A stretch of DNA of 64,000 nucleotides from Catalimonadaceae bacterium JC749 (GCA_021730635.1 JAJNNC010000005.1:434001-498000); one strand, 5' to 3'; shown: positions 9,456 to 18,982, counted from the first letter of the stretch. Notes: a model not told the origin generated them from the sequence alone. Numbers and translations: made by a program.

Positions 9456-10415
9456 ATGTTTGGGATAGTCATACTGGAAGTAGTTTTAGGGTTGATTTTT
9501 ATCTACCTGTTACTCAGCCTGCTGGCCACCACCATCAATGAGTTGGTCATGAGAGTCATCTACTCCCGGGGAAAAAATTTACATAAGGCACTCCGGACAA
9601 TGCTGGATGACGAGCAGGATGTATTGTGCAAAAAGTTTTTTGCCCATCCCTTGATTCAAAAGCTAAAGAAAAACAAAAGTGATTTTCCGTCTTATATCAG
9701 TCATGAATATTTTTCTACCGTATTGATCGAACTTTTGTACAAGGAAGAAAACTCAACCTTGCAACATGTCAGGGAGGCCATACACCAGCTTCCGGATAGC
9801 AAGACCAAAGAAGTGCTGTTCACTTTTGTCAGGGAAGCCAAAGGGGATTTGGACAAGTTCAAAGAGAACATAGAGAAATGGTATCAGGAAGTGATGAATC
9901 AGGCGACGGGCTGGTATAAAACCAGGGTGCAGCAGGTGTTGTTTGTGTTAGGGCTGGTCATCAGCATGATTTTCAATGCGGACACCCTCCGGATCGCACA
10001 TCATCTCTCTGTTGATCCGGAAACACGACGGCAAATTATAGAACAGGCTCAGGCCTATATAGCACAGCATGATAGCATCGCGAAAAACGCAGGATCTTTT
10101 TCAATGAGTCCTCAGGATACTACGGTAGAGGTCTTAAAAAGCCGTATCTATGAACTCATCAACGAAGAGGTAAACATAGCTACCTCCACGTTGGGCATGG
10201 GCTGGCAAACGGCGCCTCCCTTTCATATAAGGGAAGCATCGTGGTGGGCCTACCTCGGTAAAAGTCTGGTAGGCTGGATACTTACCGCATTTGCCATCAC
10301 GCTGGGTGCTCCTTTCTGGTTCGATCTGTTAAAGAAAATCATGAATATCCGGGCGGCCGGTGCACGACCCGAAGATGTGAAGAAGTTTAAGCAGATAGCA
10401 AATACTGAATCCTAA
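9456..10415 (+). CDS. Conserved hypothetical membrane protein
   Basis: This 319-aa protein has three predicted membrane segments. The first is at the very N-terminus (about 3-27; VILEVVLGLIFIYLLLSLLA followed by TTINELV). The second is near 160-176 (VLFVLGLVISMIF) and the third near 267-290 (SLVGWILTAFAITLGAPFWFDLL). Between the first two is a charged helical region; between the second and third is a roughly 90-residue loop. The closing GAPFWFDLLKK and following RAAGARP resemble a conserved ending of uncharacterised bacterial membrane proteins. No catalytic motif was seen. It stands alone between the kinase and the CHAT gene, so context gives no function. Confidence 0.75.
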   Translation: MFGIVILEVVLGLIFIYLLLSLLATTINELVMRVIYSRGKNLHKALRTMLDDEQDVLCKKFFAHPLIQKLKKNKSDFPSYISHEYFSTVLIELLYKEENSTLQHVREAIHQLPDSKTKEVLFTFVREAKGDLDKFKENIEKWYQEVMNQATGWYKTRVQQVLFVLGLVISMIFNADTLRIAHHLSVDPETRRQIIEQAQAYIAQHDSIAKNAGSFSMSPQDTTVEVLKSRIYELINEEVNIATSTLGMGWQTAPPFHIREASWWAYLGKSLVGWILTAFAITLGAPFWFDLLKKIMNIRAAGARPEDVKKFKQIANTES

Positions 10416-10849
10416 TACACCTTTTGTAAAATGTTTAGCAAAAGTGCTGTTCCTGCTTAAGATATAATGAAAAATATTATCATTTTTTTAAGTGTAATCC
10501 TCAGTAGAATTTCCTAATTCCATCAGGAAATTATATGTTTTTTTGATGTCGCATTTTTACAATGCATCAATGCCTCTTTTTCATACCTTAATACATAAGC
10601 AAAAAATTCAATTTAGTTTTTAAAGTTTATATTGATTTAATAATTGTATAATGTGAGATCTTATAACACTTGTATAGTAATTCAAATGTATAATCCATTG
10701 ATTAATAGCTGCTTACGAATGAATTCGCTATAAATATTAATATGAACTTTTGAAGAAAGGGTAGTATAAGAATTGAAAATTATTAAATATCCTTAAGAGG
10801 ATTGTTAAATATTTATATGATCCCGATTCACTACATAGAAAATCCAAAA
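10416..10849. other. AT-rich intergenic region upstream of the CHAT gene
   Basis: Roughly 430 bp, notably AT-rich, with no open frame of note. It probably contains the promoter of the CHAT gene. No specific regulatory site could be assigned. Confidence 0.4.
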
Positions 10850-13654
10850 ATGAAGAAGGTGCTTGGGATAATTTTTCTGTCACTTTGTTTATCAGATTCG
10901 ATATTAGCCCAAAGCAACAAAATTGATGATGTTAAATATCATGCCTACTGGAAAGAAGGGAACTATGATAGTGCCTTGGTGTGGGCTGAAAAAAATTTAG
11001 TGTTAGCTGAGAAATATACAAGTCCAGAAGATACACTATATGCAGGAATACTCCTGCTGAAAGCCAAGGCTCTAAGTCAGTTAGGACAAGTTGAGAAAGC
11101 CGAACCTTTGTTTCTTCAAGTGGTAAACATATATAAAATGCAAGTGGGAGAGCACCATCCTTCTTATGCTGCTTCACTGTGCAAATTAGCCATACTATAT
11201 CGCCATACAGGTAAGCATGTAGAAGCGGAGGTGTTGCTCCTGCAAGCTATTAGAAATCACTCAGGTGAAACAAATCCTGCCTGTGCCATGCTTCTGAATG
11301 AATTGACAACACTATACCGACATTTAGGAAAGTATGCAGGATATGAATGGTTGTATCAACAGGCACTAGAGATGACAAAAAGCCAGCTAGGCGTAACACA
11401 GCCTGCTTATGCTCATTCTCTGAACAAACTAGCCATGTTGTATCGGCATACAGGTAGATACAAAGAAGCGGAGTCATTGATGCAACAGGCTCTAGAAATT
11501 ATTGAAAATCAATCAGGAGTGCATACTACCACTTATGCCAATGGGCTTCATAATATGGCTATGTTGTATCGTGAAATGGAAAGATATAGGGAAGCGGAGA
11601 CTTTGATTCAACAGGCCTTAAAAATTATTAAAGAACAAAAGGGAGAAGAACATATTGCCTATGCAGCTCCACTGGATAATTTTGCCCAACTAAATTATCA
11701 TATGGGAAGGTATGTGCAAGCCGAAGGGTTGTATCAGCAGGCCATAGAAATTCGAAAAGTCCATCTAGGAGAAAACCATCCTGCCTACGCGACTTCACTC
11801 TTTAATTTGGCACTCTTATATCAAAAGACAGGTAGATATGGGCAAGCTGATTCGCTCCTCCGGCAGGTTATTCGAATCCGAAAAGCATATTACGGAAAAA
11901 ATCATACTTTTTACGCCCAGTCGATTCACGCTTTAGCCGTGCTTGCTGCCCAGTTGAGACAAGATACCTTGGCTTTCAAGCTGTTTGTAAAAGCCAACAG
12001 GATCATTCGGAAAAACATTCAGACTTATTTTATTGGTTTGTCGCAACAAGAACAAAAGCAATATTTGACTACTTTATCCGATTACTTTGCGGACTACCAT
12101 CATTTTGCATTGCAATACAGCAAAATCAACCCTGTATTGACTACGCTAAGCTATGACAATATCCTGTTATTGAAAGGCTTGTTACTGCAACAAAGTCAGC
12201 GGATGAGAGAAACGGTGATGGCTAATGCAGACACTGCTTTACAGCAAATCTTTCGACAGTGGACGAGCTACCAAACCCAATTGGCTAAACTCTACAGTGG
12301 ATCACTTGAAGAACGCTCTTTGAATGCTGACTCATTGGAAAAATTGGCAAATCAACTGGAAAAACAGTTGATGCGGGCTTCCTCCGTTTTTCGAGATTAT
12401 CATTTTGACCTGCAGGTGAATTGGTCGGAGGTACAGGCTACATTAAAGGCTAAAGAAGCTGCCATTGAGTTTATCCACTTTTTACTTCCGGATACTACAG
12501 TGCAGTATGCTGCTTTAGTCCTTCGTAAAGATGATGCTTTCCCACAAATGGTAGCTTTAGGAAAAGAAGATCAGTTAATAAAATTACTTAGTAGGGGTAA
12601 TATTACCCGGAAGGAGCATGTTCAGCAACTCTATCGAGGAGTGGAAAAACCTTTACTTGCTATGCATCTCAGTGATTCACTTTACCAATTAATATGGCAA
12701 CCACTGGATAGCTTACTACAGGATATCCAAACCCTCTATTATGCCCCTTCCGGCCGATTACACCAGATTGCTTTCGCAGCCCTACCCTATAATGACAGTT
12801 TGTTGCTCTCCGATCGCTTTGTACTACGGCAGGTGAGTTATACGCGTGTACTAGCCTTGCCAGCAAAAAAAGACCTTGTTCCTGCATCAGCTGCATTATT
12901 CGGAGGCATTTATTATGATCCAGACACGAGTGGGTTAATGGTCAAAGCTACTGGAGATTTACCCTCCATTCGAAGTGCCAATTTGTCTCAAAATGGTTCT
13001 ACCAGTAAACCATGGCTCTACCTGCCAGCTACCGAGCGTGAAGTTAGAGGAATCAGCCTTTTGTTGGAACAACAAAAAATAGGGGCTAGATTATATAGTG
13101 GTGAGCAAGGAAGTGAAGAAGCTTTCAAGGCTTTAAGCCATCATACAGACGCTCCCGACATTTTACACCTGGCTACGCATGGATTTTTCTTTATTAAAGA
13201 GAAAGTAGAAGGAAGAAAGCCAGTCTATTACCATGCAGAAGATCCGTTGTTGCGCAGTGGGTTGATAATGGCAGGTGCTAATCAAAAGTGGCGTGGAAAG
13301 CCACTGACATCGGAACAGGAAGATGGTATTCTGACCGCTTATGAAGTTTCTCAAATGGATCTCTCAGGTACTGATCTGGTGGTACTATCGGGTTGTGAAA
13401 CGGGATTGGGAGAAGTATCGGATGTGGAGGGAGTATATGGCTTACAGCGAGCTTTTCAGATGGCAGGAGTGCGATATTTGATCATGAGTTTATGGCAGGT
13501 GCCGGATGAAGAAACACGGCATATGATGATGTTTTTCTATCAGGAATGGCTGCAAAAAGGCAGAAGTATCCAGGCAGCTTTTCAGTCAGCCCGGCAGCAG
13601 ATGAGAGTGAAATACGAGCCCTACTATTGGGCAGGATTTGTATTGGTAGAATGA
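10850..13654 (+). CDS. TPR-CHAT protein (caspase-like fold), exported
   Basis: I chose the ATG at 10850 (934 aa) because it begins a signal peptide (MKKVLGIIFLSLCLSDSILAQ...); the frame extends 16 residues further upstream without signal character. Residues about 30-390 are at least seven 42-residue kinesin-light-chain-type TPRs, each with a variant of YAxSLNxLAxLYRHTGRYxEAE. A helical connector follows. The C-terminal CHAT domain carries the His-Cys dyad of the caspase-like clan: His777 in LHLATHGFFF and Cys849 in VLSGCETGLG. The ending SIQAAFQSARQQM...YYWAGFVLV is typical of CHAT. CHAT proteins are proteases or scaffolds in conflict and death pathways; this one appears periplasmic or exported. 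Its 3' end overlaps the convergent anti-sigma gene by 31 bp, tying it to the caspase/sigma operon opposite. Confidence 0.88.
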   Translation: MKKVLGIIFLSLCLSDSILAQSNKIDDVKYHAYWKEGNYDSALVWAEKNLVLAEKYTSPEDTLYAGILLLKAKALSQLGQVEKAEPLFLQVVNIYKMQVGEHHPSYAASLCKLAILYRHTGKHVEAEVLLLQAIRNHSGETNPACAMLLNELTTLYRHLGKYAGYEWLYQQALEMTKSQLGVTQPAYAHSLNKLAMLYRHTGRYKEAESLMQQALEIIENQSGVHTTTYANGLHNMAMLYREMERYREAETLIQQALKIIKEQKGEEHIAYAAPLDNFAQLNYHMGRYVQAEGLYQQAIEIRKVHLGENHPAYATSLFNLALLYQKTGRYGQADSLLRQVIRIRKAYYGKNHTFYAQSIHALAVLAAQLRQDTLAFKLFVKANRIIRKNIQTYFIGLSQQEQKQYLTTLSDYFADYHHFALQYSKINPVLTTLSYDNILLLKGLLLQQSQRMRETVMANADTALQQIFRQWTSYQTQLAKLYSGSLEERSLNADSLEKLANQLEKQLMRASSVFRDYHFDLQVNWSEVQATLKAKEAAIEFIHFLLPDTTVQYAALVLRKDDAFPQMVALGKEDQLIKLLSRGNITRKEHVQQLYRGVEKPLLAMHLSDSLYQLIWQPLDSLLQDIQTLYYAPSGRLHQIAFAALPYNDSLLLSDRFVLRQVSYTRVLALPAKKDLVPASAALFGGIYYDPDTSGLMVKATGDLPSIRSANLSQNGSTSKPWLYLPATEREVRGISLLLEQQKIGARLYSGEQGSEEAFKALSHHTDAPDILHLATHGFFFIKEKVEGRKPVYYHAEDPLLRSGLIMAGANQKWRGKPLTSEQEDGILTAYEVSQMDLSGTDLVVLSGCETGLGEVSDVEGVYGLQRAFQMAGVRYLIMSLWQVPDEETRHMMMFFYQEWLQKGRSIQAAFQSARQQMRVKYEPYYWAGFVLVE

Positions 13655-14274
13655 CGTTCTTCCAAAGGAGTTACCTGAGCAGTGGGATTTAGTAAGTATA
13701 TTTTGCCTTCGTAAAGTAGAAGATACTGCTCTTGTCCATTTTCATCCTTAAGCAACCTGAACCTGAGCTGATGGGCTGGAAAATTCCCATACAACTTAAG
13801 CGTATCGCCTGGTTGAAACTGATAGTGAAAATTATAGGAATCATCAGGTGGATAAATGAGTGTCGGTATCGCAGGAAGCGTAGAGCGCGTGCCTTCTACA
13901 GTCAACGATACCAATACAGGACGACTCTCTGGAGTGGGTTGATTGAAAAAGTAAAGCAACCCTAACAGTCCGAAAAAAAAAACAACCATGGCTGCCACCC
14001 GAAAAAAGGGGCGCTGCCACCAGCGTGGGCTCTCAGGTGAACCAAAAGCTGAAGAATGGTCAATAACTTCCTGATGGATAGCCTGAAGCTGCTGTTTACG
14101 TTTTTGTCTGCCCAGGTAACGTAACCCTTCCCGAGCTTTTTGCTGAGTAGCTACCTCCTCACGAAAACTATCTTCGTTGGCCAATCGCTGTTGAAAGGTA
14201 GCGAGCCTTTCACCAGTGAGCTTTCCTTCCAAATATTGGTCAATTAATTCAGTAAGTTCGTAGGGTTCTTTCAT
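13624..14274 (-). CDS. Anti-sigma-factor-like single-pass membrane protein
   Basis: I chose the ATG at 14274 (216 aa, starting MKEPYELTELIDQYLEG). It overlaps the stop of the upstream ECF sigma gene as ATGA, a sign of translational coupling. The N-terminal ~90 residues are helical with the LIDQYLEGKLTGERLATF pattern common in bacteroidotal anti-sigma and zinc-finger-less sigma-binding domains. One membrane helix lies near residues 96-114 (RVAAMVVFFFGLLGLLYFF). The remaining ~100 residues form a beta-rich extracytoplasmic domain. The likely role is to hold the adjacent ECF sigma factor at the membrane until a signal arrives. It lacks a clear FecR domain, so the trigger is unknown. The gene ends inside the 3' end of the convergent CHAT gene. 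Confidence 0.7.
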   Translation of the reverse strand: MKEPYELTELIDQYLEGKLTGERLATFQQRLANEDSFREEVATQQKAREGLRYLGRQKRKQQLQAIHQEVIDHSSAFGSPESPRWWQRPFFRVAAMVVFFFGLLGLLYFFNQPTPESRPVLVSLTVEGTRSTLPAIPTLIYPPDDSYNFHYQFQPGDTLKLYGNFPAHQLRFRLLKDENGQEQYLLLYEGKIYLLNPTAQVTPLEERHSTNTNPAQ

Positions 14275-14825
14275 AATCTTAACATTTTTTTGAGACGATC
14301 CATACAACGATAGCGGCGTTGTTTTACCACAGATTCACTCATTCCTAAGTTTTGTCCGATTTCTTTATAACTTAATTGTTGGTAATAAAAACTTAATAAA
14401 ATCTCTTCACATTCTTTCCCCAGGTTTTTGATATGAGCGATGACTTCTTCTATATCGGCCGGAGGTGTTACATCGTCTTCTACTGCATTGATTTGAATAA
14501 ACGCTTCATGATCCTGAACAGCCATTTCATTCACTGAAGCAACCTTGCGCAAATGATTTAACCATTGATAGCGGCAAACGGAATAAAGGTAGGTTTTGAG
14601 TTTACAGGTAATTTGAAAAGTGTCATCCTGTATTTTTTCCAGTAGTAATATCAATGCATTCTGAAAGATATCTTGTGCATCCTCTTCCGTGCCTTGATGC
14701 AGCCGGATGAACTGGGATACTGAAGGATAACAGTCGCGGTATACCTGTCGGTAGGCCGTCGGATCACCCGCTCGTAAGGCTTGCATCAGCTCATTTTCCA
14801 CGCTAATTCTTGGACTTTTATTCAA
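14271..14825 (-). CDS. RNA polymerase sigma factor, ECF subfamily
   Basis: The start is uncertain. I prefer TTG at 14825 (184 aa), four bases after a GGGGGG run; GTG at 14801 is an alternative. The frame extends to 14939, but those extra residues look unlike a sigma factor and overlap the caspase gene. Region 2 reads MQALRAGDPTAYRQVYRDCYP, shown here as separate stretches LRAGDPTAY and EEDAQDIFQNALILLLEK, then KTYLYSVCRYQWLNHLRK. Region 4 is CEEILLSFYYQQLSYKEIG followed by GMSESVVKQRRYRCMDRLKKML, a helix-turn-helix. The gene lies between a caspase gene and an anti-sigma gene on the same strand. The product probably controls this operon and possibly the facing CHAT gene. Confidence 0.88.
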   Translation of the reverse strand: MNKSPRISVENELMQALRAGDPTAYRQVYRDCYPSVSQFIRLHQGTEEDAQDIFQNALILLLEKIQDDTFQITCKLKTYLYSVCRYQWLNHLRKVASVNEMAVQDHEAFIQINAVEDDVTPPADIEEVIAHIKNLGKECEEILLSFYYQQLSYKEIGQNLGMSESVVKQRRYRCMDRLKKMLRL

Positions 14826-14916
14826 GACACCCCCCACAACAAAATAACGGGTGTACCCCTGTAATATATTCTTTTGCGGTGCAAAGGTAACACCAATCAT
14901 GAAAATTATTGCAAAT

Positions 14917-16971
14917 TTATTCATCTTCTTTGGGAGCATTAACCTGAATTACCTGGGAGTAAATATGGGCTGATGGTGCAGGTACAGATCCATTAGAAAC
15001 ATGCTCAGACTGTGCTGTATGGTCTAGCAACATTTCCCAGGGATTAGCTGAGCTAAAGGCTGCCCTGGTGGCCGGATCAGTCATGGAGAGGATAGGCCTC
15101 AGATCCAGAGGGGTATCTGTCGCAATAAGTTTAAATACTTCCTGTCCGTATGGTGGCGCAAATTGATAGATAATATGGTATTGCTGGTACAGATCCAGTG
15201 TCTCACCGGGTTGAATCAAAAACGCTTGTGGGGTATAGTTACCGTAGGGGATAAGCACATCCAGTTCATCATTAGGGCGTATATCCAATATTGTATAATA
15301 GGCCGGTTGTGTTCCCTTATTTGTAATGATAAAAGTGAAAAAATCTCCATCACGAAAAGTAATTTCCCCAGCACTATTGCGGTATTGAGTGAGTGATACA
15401 GGACCCTGAATATCAAATCTCATCACCTCTTCTTTATTATTGGTAAGGGTTTTAACCTGATAGGGCTGGATCGAAAAGATTACTTGCCTGTCGGGGTTTG
15501 TAAAGCTCAATTGACGAAAAAAGCGAACATAAGCTACCTGTTGTACCAAGTTAGTAATAGCTTGTAGTGTTGTTGCTGGTTTGGCATTTTCAGCGGTAGT
15601 TTGAAAGAGAGTATCCTGCCGGCTCAGGATTACCAACGAACCCTGGGGGGATGAATCTCTTTTAATTAAAATGTCTTCCTTTTCCCCAACCAGCATTACC
15701 TCTGCTAAGGCTGAGAGCTGATCCCGTAGTGTCTGACCTAAAGTACCGGCTACCTCTACTTTAACTGCTATCTTCATAGCGCCAAAGTATTGACGGTGCA
15801 TCATGATTTTTGAAGACAGCGCAACTTCCTCAGAAATTTCCTTGTTGAGCTGCACCGTGCAATCTAATAAAGAGGCAGTGGTGACTACTCCTTCGCAGAG
15901 AGCTGGTTGCTGGCCTATGTCGGATACGGATGCCGGGTATAAACCCACTGTAGAACCTTCAAGAAAACCATAGAGTGTGCCAGCCCTGACATGCAATTCA
16001 CGCTTTTGGATATTCCAATGATCCGCTGTGAAGGAAGGTTGATAAGGAATAAGATGACCGCCTAATACCACCCGGTTGGCCTGGCCTTCCAGTTGGGGAT
16101 GCTGCCCTTTCACCTTGGCATTGACAGCTACCTGAATTTGCTCAAAGAACTGTTGGTAGGTCATGTCTTTATAGAGTTGTTGCATCACCTTACTAAAAGC
16201 ATAAGAGAGGGTTCCTACAAAGTTTCCGTTTTCATCCATGGTTTCATAATTACGTTCACCAGCATCAGTACCGCTGATGACGACCAAAGGAGCCAGCTTT
16301 TCCGCATGAACGTCCTCTTGATAAAGCCCAAAGGTACCGGTCATTTCTTCAGGTTGGTTAAGCCCTGGCGGAGCAATGGGAAATTCAGCACCCCGGCTGT
16401 GTACCACCGTAGTTTCTCCCCGGGTATTGGTACCAGAATGACAGGCGTCCATCACAACCAGAATATCACCCGAAGGGCCTATCTGGCCTCGTAGCTGTAA
16501 CAAAAAGTTGCCTATTTCATCATCCAAAAGATGTTTTTCTCCCTGGTATTCCTTTGTAATAAATTGGTTCGGCGCATCGTAGGGTACCAGGGCCTCATCC
16601 AGTCCATCCACTTCATCACCATTACGGTCTAATACTTGCTGACCATGCACAGAAAAGTGTAGTACCACAATATCTCCCTGGCGGCTTTCCTGAAGAAACT
16701 GTTGAAACATTTGTAGCATGCCTTGTTTGGTCGCCTGTTGATCCTGCAATACCCTGACGTTGTGCTCTCCTTCAAATCCTTGCCCCTGAAGGGCTTTTTT
16801 GACCAACTGTATATCATAAGACGCGCTGAGTGGTGGCCATTCCGGAGAAGCATATTGACCTATTCCTACCAACAAAGCACGCTTGCGTGGGGGAGCGGCA
16901 TGCGCGTGGGTATATTCCCAAAAGAAAACAGACAGTAAGCACAAACAATAGGGAAGTGAGACAGGCAACAT
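14917..16971 (-). CDS. Secreted caspase-family (C14) protein with long C-terminal region
   Basis: This 684-aa protein has a signal peptide (about 1-25). The caspase p20-like domain follows: KRALLVGIGQYAS, then the catalytic His109 in LHFSVHGQQV and Cys177 in VVMDACHSGTN. The insert DRNGDEVDGLDEALVPYDA is a known acidic loop of metacaspase-like C14 enzymes. The C-terminal ~330 residues are a beta-rich region ending with a pattern about partner or envelope interaction rather than catalysis (ITNKGTQPAYYTILDIRPND, IPYGNYTPQAFLIQPGETLD). This matches the DUF4384-like domain that often trails bacterial caspases. It is the first gene of a minus-strand operon with the ECF sigma and anti-sigma genes. 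It probably acts in the periplasm or is exported. Substrates are unknown. Confidence 0.87.
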   Translation of the reverse strand: MLPVSLPYCLCLLSVFFWEYTHAHAAPPRKRALLVGIGQYASPEWPPLSASYDIQLVKKALQGQGFEGEHNVRVLQDQQATKQGMLQMFQQFLQESRQGDIVVLHFSVHGQQVLDRNGDEVDGLDEALVPYDAPNQFITKEYQGEKHLLDDEIGNFLLQLRGQIGPSGDILVVMDACHSGTNTRGETTVVHSRGAEFPIAPPGLNQPEEMTGTFGLYQEDVHAEKLAPLVVISGTDAGERNYETMDENGNFVGTLSYAFSKVMQQLYKDMTYQQFFEQIQVAVNAKVKGQHPQLEGQANRVVLGGHLIPYQPSFTADHWNIQKRELHVRAGTLYGFLEGSTVGLYPASVSDIGQQPALCEGVVTTASLLDCTVQLNKEISEEVALSSKIMMHRQYFGAMKIAVKVEVAGTLGQTLRDQLSALAEVMLVGEKEDILIKRDSSPQGSLVILSRQDTLFQTTAENAKPATTLQAITNLVQQVAYVRFFRQLSFTNPDRQVIFSIQPYQVKTLTNNKEEVMRFDIQGPVSLTQYRNSAGEITFRDGDFFTFIITNKGTQPAYYTILDIRPNDELDVLIPYGNYTPQAFLIQPGETLDLYQQYHIIYQFAPPYGQEVFKLIATDTPLDLRPILSMTDPATRAAFSSANPWEMLLDHTAQSEHVSNGSVPAPSAHIYSQVIQVNAPKEDE

Positions 16972-17051
16972 ATCCTATAAAGTGTGAATGGTATTGACTG
17001 CTTATTGATAACAAAAATAAGCAAAAGTAACGCCTTTCATGAAAGTATTTT

Positions 17052-17231
17052 AGAGCATGTTTAAACTTCATCCTTTGGGCTGCAAAAGCCCTGTTACTGA
17101 ACCTGACTTCTTCTGTTTTTTGCAAAATAGCGCTGGCCATTGTACAAAAACCAAGTATCGCCAGAACCAAAAACAGAACTTTTTCACCATCGCAGCAGCG
17201 AACTGCCAAAAACAAAATGTAAACATGCTCT
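17052..17231. mobile_element. MITE-like element, 180 bp, with 12-bp perfect terminal inverted repeats
   Basis: The sequence AGAGCATGTTTA at 17052-17063 is repeated exactly inverted at 17220-17231 (TAAACATGCTCT). The 156 bp between them contain no transposase. Short size, perfect ends and lack of coding sequence fit a miniature inverted-repeat element moved by a transposase elsewhere in the genome. A target-site duplication is not certain: the flanks TTTT and TAGC do not match. Frames that cross it are shadows. Confidence 0.55.
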
Positions 17232-17329
17232 TAGCTCAGTCTGAAAGGGAAGAATAAACCCTACATATAATCCAAAAAAAATATAGCATTACCAGTTACC
17301 TTTTGATGAATCCAACATTAAGGGATAAA

Positions 17330-17596
17330 GTAGTAAAGCATTGGTTGAGAAACAGCTTAGCTACTATGCAGAAGAATCAGCGTTTATAATTCATTTGTCC
17401 TGGGCTGGTATCGCTTTATGACTGTAGGAAGGGGGTAGCAAAAACCAGCGATCAGCTTGAATATGCTTTTCTGGCGGTTTCAACAGACTTGGGAGAGCAG
17501 TTTTTTAACGAAACCGTAAATAACAGACCTATGGTCTATCGTTGTTTGGACTTAAGTGATATCGAACATGATTTTTATTATTTAGACCTAACCTGA
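17330..17596 (+). pseudogene. Decayed, frameshifted gene remnant of unknown family
   Basis: From 17402 to the TGA at 17596 one frame reads like a protein C-terminus (LVSLYDCRKG, LEYAFLAVSTDLGEQFF, MVYRCLDLSDIEHDFYYLDL) but has no proper start. Another frame just upstream reads ALVEKQLSYYAEESAFIIHL and runs into a stop. One frameshift near 17395 would join them. It may be the end of a lost gene, possibly disturbed when the neighbouring MITE-like element arrived. No family was recognised. Confidence 0.3.
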
Positions 17597-17614
17597 CTTT
17601 AAATACCAAAGACT

Positions 17615-18982
17615 ATGGTAACGTTCACTAAAATTTTACCTGGCTTTAATGGGGTAATACACTTGATACCAATACCCCTGCTTTTGATGGCACAATTGTC
17701 AATAGCCAAGGTTCATCCAGAGGGTGATAAACAAAGTAGATTGATCAAGAGCCACAACAAAAGTGATATCCGCTGGAAAGATTGTCATTTTGTCAATTAC
17801 GCTGACAGGATAGCCTATAGCGGAATCATCAACGTGCCCTCCGATGCTGATAAGGAGTGGATGAGTGAACAGGAAGTAGCTTATGACAAAATTATTATGC
17901 TCAATGAGAATGTACTGGCGGCTGAAAAGGTTGAATTCAGAGAGAATGATAAGCTAGGTTTTCAGGACTATTTCAATGGGCGTTATTTCTTACTCAACAT
18001 CTCAGAAGTAGCACTGGTCAGCTTTCGGGATGGCACGCAACGAACGGTAGCTGACTCGGCGTTGGCCATGCGTATCCTGAGAGAAGTGGACCTCAATGAC
18101 ATTTCCAGGCTGACGCCACCGAGTGAACTGACTCGCGATGAAGTGGATTATTTTGCAAGGCGTGCCTATGAAAAAGCTGTTCTGGTAAAAGAGCTATTGA
18201 GAAATTTCAACAGTCAGAGAATCCAGAATGTATTGCCTTATTTTTACGACGAATCGTGGCAGGTAGAAGTGTCCGGCACAGGCAGTGAAAGGCCTACCAC
18301 TTATACCATACGGAAGTACCTGGATCATCTGGCTGATCTGGCCGATCAATACGGACCAGTAAATATAGCGTGGGAGTTATCCGGTGACCAGATTCAACTG
18401 GAAAAAGCCGCAGAGGGCTACTACCGGGAAACCATAGCCAGTGCGCCCACTTTTAGTTACACCCGAGAGGGTAAACAGCAACAGGAAACCATACAAAATA
18501 TGCAAGTGGTGGTGAGGCCCAGGCAGCAAACCCTTGAAGGGCGGCAGGTTTCCAAATGGGATACTTTTCTGGCCGGAGAGGAGCCACTACCTGCTGATGC
18601 TGTCAATCTATCTCCTACCACTCCCAAAGTAGGAAAAAGTGTGCTCGTTACCTGGAGCCTACCCGCCAGCAATGCTTCGGTTACTTTGTACCAGGGCGAC
18701 CGTGAACTGCGGCAACTACAGGAAGGGTTGTCTGGTACGCAGTGGAATTGGCGGGTGGATCAAAAAGCTGGTAAGGAATACAAGGTGGTGCTCTATGATC
18801 CGGCGAAGAACCGTAATGCCGAGAGTGCGATGTTCTCTATCAGGCCACGCTTTCCGCTGGCCCTGAAGATTGGCATACCCTCCGTAGTAGCAGGCGTAAT
18901 AGTCTATTTACTCTTAGATGATCCCCCTAAACCAAAAGCTTCTGATAGGACTATTCCAATTAAGCCCACAGTACCCCAATAA
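17615..18982 (+). CDS. Hypothetical envelope protein with signal sequence and C-terminal membrane helix
   Basis: This 455-aa protein is not recognised as a named family. A hydrophobic N-terminal segment (about 13-31) looks like a signal peptide. The central part (about 50-320) is mixed alpha/beta with a predicted helical stretch (about 185-215). Residues about 330-410 look like a single Ig-like beta domain (NLSPTTPKVGKSVLVTWSLP, VTLYQGDREL, YKVVLYDPAKN). A membrane helix (about 415-434; LKIGIPSVVAGVIVYLLL) is followed by a short Pro/Lys-rich tail. Most of the protein should therefore face the periplasm. The next gene starts 42 bp downstream on the same strand and encodes a large T9SS cargo, so the two are probably co-transcribed. 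Confidence 0.7.
   Translation: MVTFTKILPGFNGVIHLIPIPLLLMAQLSIAKVHPEGDKQSRLIKSHNKSDIRWKDCHFVNYADRIAYSGIINVPSDADKEWMSEQEVAYDKIIMLNENVLAAEKVEFRENDKLGFQDYFNGRYFLLNISEVALVSFRDGTQRTVADSALAMRILREVDLNDISRLTPPSELTRDEVDYFARRAYEKAVLVKELLRNFNSQRIQNVLPYFYDESWQVEVSGTGSERPTTYTIRKYLDHLADLADQYGPVNIAWELSGDQIQLEKAAEGYYRETIASAPTFSYTREGKQQQETIQNMQVVVRPRQQTLEGRQVSKWDTFLAGEEPLPADAVNLSPTTPKVGKSVLVTWSLPASNASVTLYQGDRELRQLQEGLSGTQWNWRVDQKAGKEYKVVLYDPAKNRNAESAMFSIRPRFPLALKIGIPSVVAGVIVYLLLDDPPKPKASDRTIPIKPTVPQ

Larger units (their letters stand above)
16972..17614. other. Intergenic region holding a MITE-like element and a gene remnant
   Basis: About 640 bp between the divergently transcribed caspase gene and the 455-aa envelope protein gene. 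It contains the 180-bp inverted-repeat element and the decayed coding stretch listed separately. The first 80 bp next to the caspase start presumably carry its promoter. Confidence 0.5.

Noticed and set aside
14826-14939. N-terminal extension of the ECF sigma factor
   Set aside because: The extension is hydrophobic, unlike sigma region 1 or 2, and overlaps the caspase 3' end by 23 bp.
17057-17257. 66-codon frame across the MITE-like element
   Set aside because: It is contained almost entirely within the inverted-repeat element and has no domain character.
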